DNA of 34,973 nt from CAZOKN01 sp964580525 (GTDB taxonomy: Bacteria > Pseudomonadota > Alphaproteobacteria > Rickettsiales > UBA6187): the NCBI GenBank assembly GCA_964580525.1, contig CAZOKN010000017.1, positions 1-34,973 on the forward strand, in the 5' to 3' direction. Position 1 is the stretch's first letter, and each line of letters begins with the position of its first letter. This document shows, in pieces, positions 24,476 to 33,230 of this stretch. Below the pieces are notes generated by a model, which was not told the origin of the DNA, searched no databases, and was given only the letters and a program-made list of their open reading frames with translations. The position numbers and the translations under genes were made by a program.

Positions 24476-26035
24476 ATGTTAGGATTTAAACAATTCCGTG
24501 TTAAACGCGGCAATTTCGTATTATTTTTAGGAGTTTTGTTATTAGCTGCACTTACTGCAATAGCATCTCCTCAAGAGGCTTTAACACTGAAAAGCAGTAA
24601 AAAAGAAGCCGCAACAGTGCAGCCAGTTGTTCTTGCTGCCGAAGATGAAGCAGACAGCGAAAAATCATCTATACCTACTGATATAGTGGAGCCTGGGAAG
24701 GATTTTACACAGCAAAGAAGCGTAACAGAAACTACGACTTTTTCACCAGTTCCCATTGCCACAAAAGATAAAACTGGCATACCAGAATTATCTCCACCGG
24801 CTACAACAGCAGCGAATGGGGAAGTCTGGACGCTGGAAAACAGCGTAAAAAAAGCTATACAGGTATCACCAGTTGTGCTTGCTGCGGATGCTGAAATTGA
24901 AGCGCGGAAAGGTGCTTTATCGCAGGCTGGCGCATGGCCAAATCCATCAATAGGTCTTAGTGGTAGCCAGAAACTTGGGATTGAGGATAGACGCGGAGGG
25001 ACAGACTTAACACAATTTTCGGTCAGCCAACCAATACCACTTGGCCGCTTATCACGTCAGAGCAAACAAGCCAAGGCTGAATTTGAAGCCTCAAAGCATG
25101 AGCGCACTTATGAGCAACTAACTCAGGAAAATGTTGCAGCCCGTAATTTTCATACGCTGCAATTGGCAGAAGTTAAATTAAAACTTGCCAATGAAAAATT
25201 AAAATTTGCACAACATTATCAAAAAAATGCAGGAGGGAAAGATCCTTTAGTACGTTATCTCGCCCCATTAGAGAGAAAACGGCTTGATATTATAAGGGAA
25301 ACTGCGGATCAGGAGGTGGCAACTGCTGAGGGGGAATACAGTGAAGCATTGTCTAATTTCCAAACATTCCTTCGTTTACCAATAGATTCATCACTTCAGA
25401 CTACAGAACTTAACCCCATAGATTTGCCTGCTTCACTAGAAAGGCTGATAGATGTCCAGGGAGCAAGCCATGCGGCAATTGCGGCCAGTAAATACGAGAA
25501 AGAAGCAGCGGACGCGGCTATTTCAGTAGCGAGGGGAAAACGGTTTGAAGACCCTACTATTACATTCTTCCGTGAAAAAGATTCCCTTGATGGCAGGCGG
25601 CAAAATTACAGTGGTGTTATGCTGAATGTTACAGTTCCACTGTGGAATTTCAAGAATGGGGAAGTTGCTCAGGCTAAGGCTGAAGCAAAGAAAGCTGAAT
25701 ATAAGCTTGAGACACAAAAGCAAGTTTTGCAGTCAAAGCTAAAACAAACTCACTTGCATTTAGCTAATTTAATTAAACAAGCCAATCACTACCGCACAAA
25801 AATACTAGTGCCTGCCAAAGAGATGTTTGATTTGACTAAAAAAGGCTTCGGTGCCGGTGAAGTTAATATCCTTTCTCTTATCGATGCCAGTGATACCTAT
25901 TTTGACGCTCGTAAACGTTATTTGGAATTGCTTTATGAATCTTACGTTGAAGCTGCTGAACTACGATTAGCGGCAGGTATTTCAATACTAAATCATAATG
26001 AATTGTCTCCTGGAAAAACTGGAGAAAAATTATGA
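24476..26035 (+). CDS. czcC: CzcC/CusC-type outer-membrane efflux protein (TolC family)
   Basis: Outer-membrane channel of a heavy-metal RND efflux complex. The 519-residue protein has a signal-like segment (FVLFLGVLLLAALTAIA) and an unusual Thr/Pro-rich extension to about residue 115. The two OEP repeats follow (VWTLENSVKKAIQVSPVVLAADAEIEARKGALSQAGAWPNPSIGLSG … PIPLGRLSRQSKQAKAEFEASK; second half LLDAS-like SLIDASDTYFDARKRYLELLYESYVEAAELRLAAG). The extension holds a second copy of part of the domain start: residues 37-63 (LTLKSSKKEAATVQPVVLAA) resemble 119-145. AAAGAGG precedes the ATG. The stop overlaps the permease start (ATGA), so the two genes are coupled. Confidence 0.88.
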   Translation: MLGFKQFRVKRGNFVLFLGVLLLAALTAIASPQEALTLKSSKKEAATVQPVVLAAEDEADSEKSSIPTDIVEPGKDFTQQRSVTETTTFSPVPIATKDKTGIPELSPPATTAANGEVWTLENSVKKAIQVSPVVLAADAEIEARKGALSQAGAWPNPSIGLSGSQKLGIEDRRGGTDLTQFSVSQPIPLGRLSRQSKQAKAEFEASKHERTYEQLTQENVAARNFHTLQLAEVKLKLANEKLKFAQHYQKNAGGKDPLVRYLAPLERKRLDIIRETADQEVATAEGEYSEALSNFQTFLRLPIDSSLQTTELNPIDLPASLERLIDVQGASHAAIAASKYEKEAADAAISVARGKRFEDPTITFFREKDSLDGRRQNYSGVMLNVTVPLWNFKNGEVAQAKAEAKKAEYKLETQKQVLQSKLKQTHLHLANLIKQANHYRTKILVPAKEMFDLTKKGFGAGEVNILSLIDASDTYFDARKRYLELLYESYVEAAELRLAAGISILNHNELSPGKTGEKL

Positions 26036-29000
26036 TAGCAGCATTAATACGATTTGCCCTTATCCAGCGTCTTATGGTGCTATTGTTTTCGGTAGCACTT
26101 ATTGCAGCCGGAGTATGGGCATACAAAACCCTTCCTATTGACGCTTTTCCTGATATTTCCTCACCGCAAGTGCAGGTTATTGTTAAAGCTCCAGGCATGT
26201 CACCAAGCGAAGTTGAGCAGCGTATAACCTTTGCTATTGAAATGGAAATGCAAGGCTTGCCCATGCAGAGAATGCTCCGTTCAGTAACTAAATATGCCCT
26301 TAGTGTAGTTACGATTGATTTTGAGGATGGGACGGATGTGTATTGGGCGCGCCAGCAAGTGGCTGAGCGGCTGAACCAGGTTTGGGCGGCCTTGCCTGCT
26401 GGAGTTGATGGCGGCCTTGCGCCGATCACTACGCCGCTTGGCGAAATTTATATGTATCGCATTGAAGGTGAAGGATATAGCAATCTGGAATTACGCGTCC
26501 TTCAGGACTGGGTAATCCGCCCACGTCTCCGTACAGTGGAAGGGGTTGCTGATGTAAATTCTTTAGGCGGTGAAGTCCGCGCTTTTGAAGTAATCCCAAA
26601 TCCAGAAGCCTTAGTAGCGCAAGGACTTAACCTTGATGACCTTGAAAAGGCACTAGCTAATAACAACCGCAATGCTGGTGGTGACCGTATTAATCGTGAA
26701 AACGAGGTTTTATTAGTCCGTACCGTTGGAAATTTGCAAACTATTGAGGATATACGCAATGTAACTGTTGCCACACGCAGTGGTGTACCTATTCTTGTTG
26801 GTAGTGTTGCCGATGTACGAATTGGTTCATTAACCCGCTATGGTGGCGTTACAAATAGTGCTAAAGGCGAAGCAGTAACAGGATTGGTTTTGTTGCGTAA
26901 AGGTGCAAATAGCCGAACTACTGTAGCTGGTGCCAAACAAGAGTTGGAGCTAATTAAAAAGGCATTGCCTGAAGGCGTAAAAATTGTTCCGTTTTATGAT
27001 AGAAGCGAGCTGGTTACAAAGGCAGTATCTACTGTAGAAAAAGCCCTGACAGAAGCAGTAATATTAGTATTGCTGGTACTTATAGTGATGCTTGGTAATT
27101 TCCGTAGTGCACTGACCGTTGCCATAATATTGCCGCTGGCAGTGTTATTTACCTTCCTCATGATGCGCATCTTTGGAGTGTCTGCAAATCTTATGTCACT
27201 GGGGGGATTGGCTATTTCAATAGGCATACTGGTAGATGCTGCTGTGGTGGTGGTTGAAAACATTCATGCACGACTACATCACAATATTAACGGGGTTAGC
27301 CGCTTACATCTTATATATAGGGCGGTATTAGAGGTGGCCACTCCGGTTATATCAGGCATTCTTATTATCATTGTAGTGTTCTTGCCGTTATTTAGTCTCA
27401 CTGGCCTTGAAGGAAAACTATTTGCGCCTCTGGCGATTACCATTTCTTTTGCATTGATAGGTTCTCTGGCACTTTCCCTCACTGTTATTCCAGTGATAGC
27501 AAGTTTACTTATGACTAATAAAGCTGTTCACGCTCCTAAGGAGGGTGAGTCTGATGGCAAGGTTATGGGTGTATTAATGCGGGCTTATCTCCCGATAATA
27601 AGCTGGACATTAAGACGCAGGAAAACCGCAGTAATAACAGCACTTGCCGCTCTGGCTTTTGCAGCGATTTTATTTCCATTTATCGGACGTGAATTTATGC
27701 CGGTTATGGATGAAGGAAATACTGTTATTATCATTGAAAAAGCTCCGAGCATAACTTTAGAACAATCCTTAGCAATAGATAAGACTTATCAGGGTGCCAT
27801 GATGGAACTACCGGAAGTAACGGGAGTTACGTCCCGTACTGGCGCAGATGAGTTGCGGCTGGATCCGATGGGGTTATATCAAACCGATAACTTTATTCTT
27901 ACCAAACCAAGGTCTGAGTGGAAAATTAGCTTAGAAAAATTTCAGGAAAACTTGCGTAAGAAACTGGAGCCATTTCCTGATATTGAAATAGCTTTCACCC
28001 AACCAATTGATATGCGTGTATCTGAAATGATAACTGGTGTCCGCGCTACAATGGCTATTAAGTTATATGGCGATGATCTTAAAGTTCTGGAGGAGAAAGC
28101 TGAAGAGATTGAAAAGCTGGTAAATGGTATCAAAGGTGCAATAGACGTAGTCCGTCCTCCGGTTTTTGGGCAGCTATATTTACAAGTAGAAATACGCCAG
28201 AAAGATATCGCACGTTATGGCATCAAGGCAGAGTCTATAAACCAGCTAGTGGAAACTGCTGTTGGAGGCCGCGTAGTAACGGAGATTATAGAAGGCAGTC
28301 GTCCTATATCTGTACTCTTACGTTACCCGGAAGAAAAGCGTAATTCCGTGGAAGCTATTGCAGCATTATTGGTGGAAACCTCTGGCGGTGCAAAAATTCC
28401 TCTGGAGCAATTAGCTGATATCAAAGAGGTGGATGGGCCAGTCCAGATTACCCGTGAATCAGCAAAACGCCTGGTTGTTGTGCAGGCAAACGTTGAAGGA
28501 CGCGATGTGGTTAGTTTTGTTAATGAAGTCAAAACAGCTATTGAGAAGAATGTAAAATTACCACAGGGTTATTATGCGACTTTTGGTGGGCAATTTGAAA
28601 ATCAGCAACGTGCATCTGCGCGTTTAGCTATTGTTCTTCCTATAGCTATTACACTTATTTTCATAATGCTGTTCATGACGTTCCGTTCTTTCCGTCAGGC
28701 GGGATTGATTATTCTAAACATTCCATTTGCCATGATAGGCGGAGTTGTGGCTCTTTTTGTATCAGGCTTATACTTATCTGTACCAGCATCAGTANNNNNN
28801 NNNNTACTCTGTTTGGTGTGGCGGTCTTAAATGGTGTGGTGATGGTGTCGTATTTTAACCAGTTACGCGCTTCCGGACGGTCTATATTACAGGCAGTAGA
28901 AGAAGGTGCGCTGAGGCGATTACGTCCAGTACTAATGACAGCCATGATTGCGAGTTTTGGCTTGGCACCACTGCTATTCGCGACTGGCCCAGGCTCTGAA

Positions 29001-29138
29001 TTGCAACGCCCACTTGCTGTAGTAGTTATAGGCGGCCTGTTTACCTCAACACTCCTAACATTAATCCTGCTACCGACACTATATGCATGGATGGAAAGCT
29101 TAGGGATAAAAAAGAACAATTCAAAGGGGGCAAAATGA
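26032..29138 (+). CDS. czcA: CzcA/CusA-family heavy-metal RND permease (broken by a 10-N gap)
   Basis: Inner-membrane proton/metal antiporter of a tripartite pump. The frame is intact to 28794 and resumes at 28805. Eight missing bases (Gly-Phe-Ile codons) instead of ten would restore the family segment SVPASV-GFI-TLFGVAVLNG, so the frameshift is an assembly artefact. The restored protein is about 1034 residues, normal for the family. The N-terminal segment, porter domains (PIDAFPDISSPQVQV) and TM4 (SLGGLAISIGILVDAAVVVVENIH) are clear. TM4 has Asp402 and the Glu, but Ser where CzcA has the first Asp (DFG), so zinc/cobalt specificity is not assured; the motif is nearer CusA. No periplasmic adaptor gene lies in the cluster. 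Confidence 0.9.
28795..28804. other. Assembly gap (10 N) inside the RND permease gene
   Basis: A ten-N placeholder. Codon phase on both sides and the family sequence indicate that 8 (or 8+3n) bases are missing, so the apparent frameshift is not real. Confidence 0.9.
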
Positions 29139-29443
29139 AACATTTGGTTCTAATAATCCACGCCAACTTAAAACGCGATGTTGCTGATCTATTGCGCAGC
29201 ATTGGGAATGTAGATGGCTTTACCTTGACTAATATTGAAGGACACGATGCTCAATCTGAGAATGATCCGTTCCTTTCAACCAGAGACAAGGTCGTTGGAT
29301 ATACCCCGCGTATGCGAGTGGATTTACTGCTCGGAGATACGCATGTTGCAGGAGTTCTTGCCGCCTTACGTAAAAGTGACATTGGTTTAACTACCCATAG
29401 TGTTTACTGGGTCACTAACGTAGAAGAATACGGAAAACTGTAA
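29135..29443 (+). CDS. DUF3240 / PII-like protein of metal RND clusters
   Basis: A 102-residue protein with the small PII-like ferredoxin fold expected for DUF3240: strand HLVLIIHANLKRDVADLLRS, then GFTLTNIEGHDAQ, a disordered loop, RMRVDLLLGDTHVAGVLAALRKS, and a final HSVYWVTNVEEYGKL. Proteins of this family are encoded next to heavy-metal RND pumps. Its start overlaps the permease stop (ATGA) with GGGGG upstream as ribosome site, so it is translationally coupled to the pump. Probably a cytosolic metal- or ligand-sensing modulator; this role is inferred from fold and place. Confidence 0.75.
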   Translation: MKHLVLIIHANLKRDVADLLRSIGNVDGFTLTNIEGHDAQSENDPFLSTRDKVVGYTPRMRVDLLLGDTHVAGVLAALRKSDIGLTTHSVYWVTNVEEYGKL

Positions 29444-29498
29444 TTACTAAATACCTTAACAATCTAACAATTAATAATTAACAAAATAGGAGTACGTT

Positions 29499-29936
29499 AT
29501 GAAGAAAATTACAACAATCTTGGCTTTGGCATTAACAGTAAGTGCCTGTGCAACAAATACACCAAAACTAACGCTTGATGAAAAATTGCAAGGAAAATCT
29601 GGAGAAGAACGGCAGGAAGTTTTGCGCCTTGCATGTCTAAATGAAGCCGAATGGCCTATATATAATTCTTCTAAATATAAGCAGGGCAATGTTAAACAAA
29701 GGATGCGTATTAAGAATGGCTATAATCCTGAGGTAAGTGAAATGAAGTCATTATGCCGTAAAATGAATGAGTCAGAAAATTCTGATAATTCTGCTTTATT
29801 TGAGGATTGCAAACAAAAGATAGCAGCTAAATCAGAGAAACATGGAGATAAGGCTGTAGATCATACACAGCGCACCTTACAAATTTGTCAGGAAATGACA
29901 GGCCAGAAACCCGTTACTAAAAAGACGAAAAAATAG
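29499..29936 (+). CDS. Hypothetical lipoprotein
   Basis: A 145-residue protein with a lipoprotein signal (MKKITTILALALTVSACAT; lipobox VSAC, lipid on Cys17). The mature part is helical, charged and has four further Cys (RLACLNEAEW, SLCRKM, FEDCKQKI, LQICQEM) spaced so that disulfides are likely; it ends in a Lys-rich tail. No family is recognised. AGGAG lies 8 bases before the ATG. It sits between the RND cluster and the SCO1 gene and may be a periplasmic accessory of metal handling. Confidence 0.7.
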   Translation: MKKITTILALALTVSACATNTPKLTLDEKLQGKSGEERQEVLRLACLNEAEWPIYNSSKYKQGNVKQRMRIKNGYNPEVSEMKSLCRKMNESENSDNSALFEDCKQKIAAKSEKHGDKAVDHTQRTLQICQEMTGQKPVTKKTKK

Positions 29937-29983
29937 CATTTAGAACACAACTGTACGATTGTTAATATAACACAGTCGTACCA

Positions 29984-30029
29984 TCAGGCACGGCAGGAGA
30001 ATATTGGAAAACTCTCTGGCCGTGTCTGG
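29984..30029 (+). terminator. Imperfect hairpin before the SCO1 gene
   Basis: CAGGCACGGCAGGAGA and TCTCTGGCCGTGTCTGG can pair with a few mismatches around an AT-rich loop of about a dozen bases. It is probably a terminator or mRNA processing site after the lipoprotein gene. No strong T run is present. Confidence 0.35.
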
Positions 30030-30053
30030 TTGTAGTATTGCTAAGGAACTATT

Positions 30054-30665
30054 ATGAAAAAATCCCTTATATTTATTATTCCTATTATTCTGGCGCTGGT
30101 TTCAATAGGCGTGGCTTCATATTATTTTTCGGATGACCTACGCAAACAAAATCTATCAGATACAAAATCAACCGGAGAGGCAACAATTGGTGGCAGTTTT
30201 ACTCTGACAGACCAGGATAATCATCAGGTAAATGATGGCCAGTTCCGTGGCAAATACATGCTGGTATTTTTTGGCTTTACCAATTGCCCTGATATTTGTC
30301 CCGTTGGTTTAGCTGTGCTAACAGATGTAATGGAGCAGTTGGGCGATGATGCCAAAAAGGTGCAGCCGATATTTATTTCGATTGACCCAGAGCGGGATAC
30401 ACCAGAACGCCTTAAAGAATTTCTAGCCAATTTTGATCCTTCAATAATAGGCTTAACCGGCACACCGGAGCAGATTAAGGCGGTGGAAAGTGCGTATAAG
30501 GTTTATGCCTCAAAGTTAGAAAATGAAGACATGCCAGGTGGATATAATGTCGATCACTCTGGCTTTATGTATCTGATGGATAAGAATGCGAAATACGTTA
30601 AGCATTTCACTTATAATGCTGAGGCAACAAAGATGGCCAGCGATATTAAGGCTTCAATTGACTGA
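30054..30665 (+). CDS. SCO1/SenC/PrrC-family copper chaperone
   Basis: Thioredoxin-fold protein that delivers copper to cytochrome c oxidase or reduces its CuA cysteines, acting in the periplasm. The 203-residue protein has an N-terminal anchor (LIFIIPIILALVSIGVASYYF), then GGSFTLTDQDNHQVNDGQFRGKYMLVFFGFTNC. The copper ligands CPDIC (Cys78, Cys82) and the distal His168 (NVDHSGFMYLMD) are all present. FISIDPERDTPERLKEFL is a conserved family segment. It stands alone between the RND pump and the zinc ATPase operon, without adjoining cox genes, so a role in copper tolerance is possible. Confidence 0.92.
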   Translation: MKKSLIFIIPIILALVSIGVASYYFSDDLRKQNLSDTKSTGEATIGGSFTLTDQDNHQVNDGQFRGKYMLVFFGFTNCPDICPVGLAVLTDVMEQLGDDAKKVQPIFISIDPERDTPERLKEFLANFDPSIIGLTGTPEQIKAVESAYKVYASKLENEDMPGGYNVDHSGFMYLMDKNAKYVKHFTYNAEATKMASDIKASID

Positions 30666-30710
30666 TTAGGGGATGATTCGATTGACCTTCACAGGATAAT
30701 CATATAAACT

Positions 30711-30728
30711 TATAAACATGTATTTATA
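30711..30728. promoter_or_regulatory. Palindromic operator candidate before the ArsR/SmtB gene
   Basis: TATAAACATGTATTTATA has exact 6-base arms (TATAAA / TTTATA) around CATGTA and lies 18-35 bases before the regulator start. ArsR/SmtB repressors usually bind AT-rich inverted repeats overlapping their own promoter, which this fits. Confidence 0.5.
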
Positions 30729-30745
30729 TATTTATAGGTAGTGCC

Positions 30746-31058
30746 ATGTCCCCCAAACCTTTTCATGACGATAATCTACAAGAATTGGCTGATATCTTCC
30801 GGTTGCTCGGTGATGCCAACCGGCTCAAAATTGTCATCGCCTGCCTACATAAAGAGATATCGGTTGGCGATATTGCCGAGCAAACGGAAATATCACAACC
30901 GCTGGTTAGCCACCATTTGCGCCTACTGAAAGCCGCGCGCCTACTGCGTCATGNNNNNNNNNNAAGGAAAGCAAGTATTTTATGCTCTTTCCGATGATCA
31001 CATACGCTGCGTGTTGGAAGACATGCTGACCCATATCAACGAACCGAAGGACGAATAG
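30746..31058 (+). CDS. SmtB/CzrA-type ArsR zinc-responsive repressor (broken by a 10-N gap)
   Basis: Winged-helix metal sensor that represses the ATPase gene two bases downstream until zinc binds. The frame runs MSPKPFHDDNLQELADIFRLLGDANRLKIV, then the HTH SVGDIAEQTEISQPLVSHHLRLLKAARLLRH, and resumes after the gap as GKQVFYALSDDHIRCVLEDMLTHINEPKDE. The missing length must be a multiple of three (6 bases fits the family), so the frameshift is an artefact. The alpha-5 zinc site D-x-H-x10-H-x2-E is exact (DDH…THINE), as in SmtB and CzrA. The alpha-3 Cys motif (ELCVCD) of CadC is absent (EISVGD). The restored length is about 102 residues. Confidence 0.88.
30954..30963. other. Assembly gap (10 N) inside the ArsR/SmtB gene
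   Basis: A ten-N placeholder. Codon phase shows that a multiple of three bases is missing; six would give the usual family spacing between LLRH and GKQVFYAL. Confidence 0.9.
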
Positions 31059-31060
31059 AA

Positions 31061-33211
31061 ATGACAAAAAGCAGCATACAAACCAAGGAATCGGTTTTTC
31101 TGATTGATAAAATGGATTGCCCTACGGAAGAAAAACTTATCCGCAATAAGCTTGGTAAAATGCCAGGAATTGAAGAGTTGCGCTTTAATTTAATGCAGCG
31201 CGAACTTACGGTGCTACATACGCTGGATAGTGAGCAACCGATTAAAGCAGCACTTACCGCTATCGGCCTGGGGCCGGATATTAAAAAGGAAAGCGTTGAT
31301 AGTTGTTGTGGCCACGACCATAAAACTACTGATAAAAAACCTGCTGCAAAATTTTCTAAAGAGCAATTACTTCTTGCAGTATCAGGAGTTGCAGCATTTG
31401 CGGCAGAGACAAGCAGTTGGCTGGGCGGGGATGAAAAATCACTGCTGGTCATCTCGCTTTCAGTTATTGCAATCCTTACGGGCGGCACCCAAACCGCAAA
31501 AAAAGGCTGGATTGCCATCAAGACCTTCACTCTCAACATCAATTTCCTGATGATGGTAGCAGTTATAGGTGCGGTTGCAATTGGCGAATGGCCGGAAGCG
31601 GCAATGGTAACTTTCCTGTTTGCGCTAGCAGAAATGATTGAAGCATATTCACTTGACCGCGCACGAAACGCCATACGCAGTTTAATGGAAATGACACCTG
31701 AATCTGCCAGCGTAAAACAACAAGATGGCAGCTGGCAGACAATAATGGTTGGTGATGTGGCTATGGAATCCATAGTGCGGGTGAAACCTGGCGAGCGCAT
31801 ACCGCTTGATGGAAAAATCATTAGCGGCCAGTCCACCGTCAACCAGGCACCCATCACCGGCGAAAGCATGCCAGTGGAAAAGAAAGTGGGTGATACGGTG
31901 TTTGCCGGAACAATTAATGAGCGCGGCGTGTTTGAATTCCAGGTTACGGCCAATACAGGTAATACGACACTAGCGCGTATCATCCGCTCTGTACAGGTAG
32001 CACAGGGCGAACGTGCGCCAACACAGCGTTTTGTTGATCAATTTGCGCGTTATTACACGCCTGCCGTAGTAATTCTGGCAGTGCTGATTGCCACCGTGCC
32101 ACCTTTAGCTTTCGGCACAGAATTCATGCCCTGGATTTATAAGGCACTGGTTACACTGGTTATCGCTTGCCCTTGCGCTTTAGTGATCTCAACACCGGTC
32201 ACTGTGGTAAGTGGCCTTGCTGCGGCTGCACGGCGTGGTATTTTGATTAAAGGCGGTGTCTATCTGGAAGAAGGCCGCAAGATGAAAGCACTCGCTCTTG
32301 ATAAGACTGGAACTCTTACCTACGGCAAGCCGGAAGTAACAGATATCAAAGAACTAAATCATCTGGCACCTGAGAAAGCACTACAAATCGCCGCAAGCCT
32401 CGATGCGTTATCGGATCACCCTATCGCTCATGCCATTGTCAGTAAAGCCAATATGGATAAGCCGCTTAAAGTAAGCGACTTCGAATCTATAACAGGGCGT
32501 GGTGTCAAAGGTGTTATCAAAGGCACTCTTTATTATCTTGGCAATCACCGGCTTATTGAGGAATTAAAAGTCTGCGGCGAGCATGTCGAGTCGATATTAT
32601 TGCCTTTGGAAAAACAAGGCAAGACAGCCGTAGTGTTGGCAACAGAACAGGCACTGTGCGTTTTTGCAGTTGCTGATACAGTGCGTGATTCCAGTATAGA
32701 AGCAGTAAAAGAATTACAAAATCTAGGCATTACCTGCGTGATGCTGACTGGTGATAATGTCACAACTGCGAAAGCTATCGCTGCGCATGTCGGTATTGAA
32801 GATGCGCGTGGTAATATGCTCCCGGAAGATAAGCTAGCAGTGATTGAAGAATTGCTAAAACGCTATGGCGTTGTGGGGATGGTTGGCGATGGTGTTAATG
32901 ATGCGCCTGCACTGGCAAAATCTTCAATAGGATTTGCGATGGGCGCGGCGGGCACTGATACGGCACTGGAAACCGCAGATGTGGCTCTGATGGAAGATGA
33001 CTTAAGACGTATTGCGCTATTCATTAAGTTAAGTCGAAAAACAGGTTCAGTTTTAAAACAGAATATTACTCTGGCGATAGGCATTAAAGCAATATTCCTT
33101 GCGCTGAATTTCGCAGGTGTAGCTACTCTGTGGATGGCTGTATTTGCTGATATGGGCGCAAGCCTGCTGGTAGTGTTTAACGGGCTGCGGATATTGCGAT
33201 TTAAGAAATAA
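31061..33211 (+). CDS. cadA: Zn/Cd-exporting P1B-type ATPase (ZntA/CadA)
   Basis: Inner-membrane pump that expels Zn2+, Cd2+ or Pb2+ using ATP. The 716-residue protein has an N-terminal metal-binding domain with the Asp-Cys motif MDCPTEE (Cys20), then a second Cys/His patch (DSCCGHDH). The transmembrane metal site CPC is at Cys370/Cys372, and phosphorylation motif DKTGTLT has Asp414. The SDHPIAHAI nucleotide-binding HP motif, GDGVNDAPAL hinge and a C-terminal Asp in the last membrane segment (ADMGAS) are also present; these match the ZntA subgroup. It begins two bases after an SmtB-type regulator and so forms a zinc-induced operon. Confidence 0.93.
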   Translation: MTKSSIQTKESVFLIDKMDCPTEEKLIRNKLGKMPGIEELRFNLMQRELTVLHTLDSEQPIKAALTAIGLGPDIKKESVDSCCGHDHKTTDKKPAAKFSKEQLLLAVSGVAAFAAETSSWLGGDEKSLLVISLSVIAILTGGTQTAKKGWIAIKTFTLNINFLMMVAVIGAVAIGEWPEAAMVTFLFALAEMIEAYSLDRARNAIRSLMEMTPESASVKQQDGSWQTIMVGDVAMESIVRVKPGERIPLDGKIISGQSTVNQAPITGESMPVEKKVGDTVFAGTINERGVFEFQVTANTGNTTLARIIRSVQVAQGERAPTQRFVDQFARYYTPAVVILAVLIATVPPLAFGTEFMPWIYKALVTLVIACPCALVISTPVTVVSGLAAAARRGILIKGGVYLEEGRKMKALALDKTGTLTYGKPEVTDIKELNHLAPEKALQIAASLDALSDHPIAHAIVSKANMDKPLKVSDFESITGRGVKGVIKGTLYYLGNHRLIEELKVCGEHVESILLPLEKQGKTAVVLATEQALCVFAVADTVRDSSIEAVKELQNLGITCVMLTGDNVTTAKAIAAHVGIEDARGNMLPEDKLAVIEELLKRYGVVGMVGDGVNDAPALAKSSIGFAMGAAGTDTALETADVALMEDDLRRIALFIKLSRKTGSVLKQNITLAIGIKAIFLALNFAGVATLWMAVFADMGASLLVVFNGLRILRFKK

Positions 33212-33230
33212 CAGATATCATCTGACCATT

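Noticed and set aside
26032..29138. RND permease as a frameshifted pseudogene
   Set aside because: The break falls exactly at a ten-N run, and changing its length by two bases restores the family sequence.
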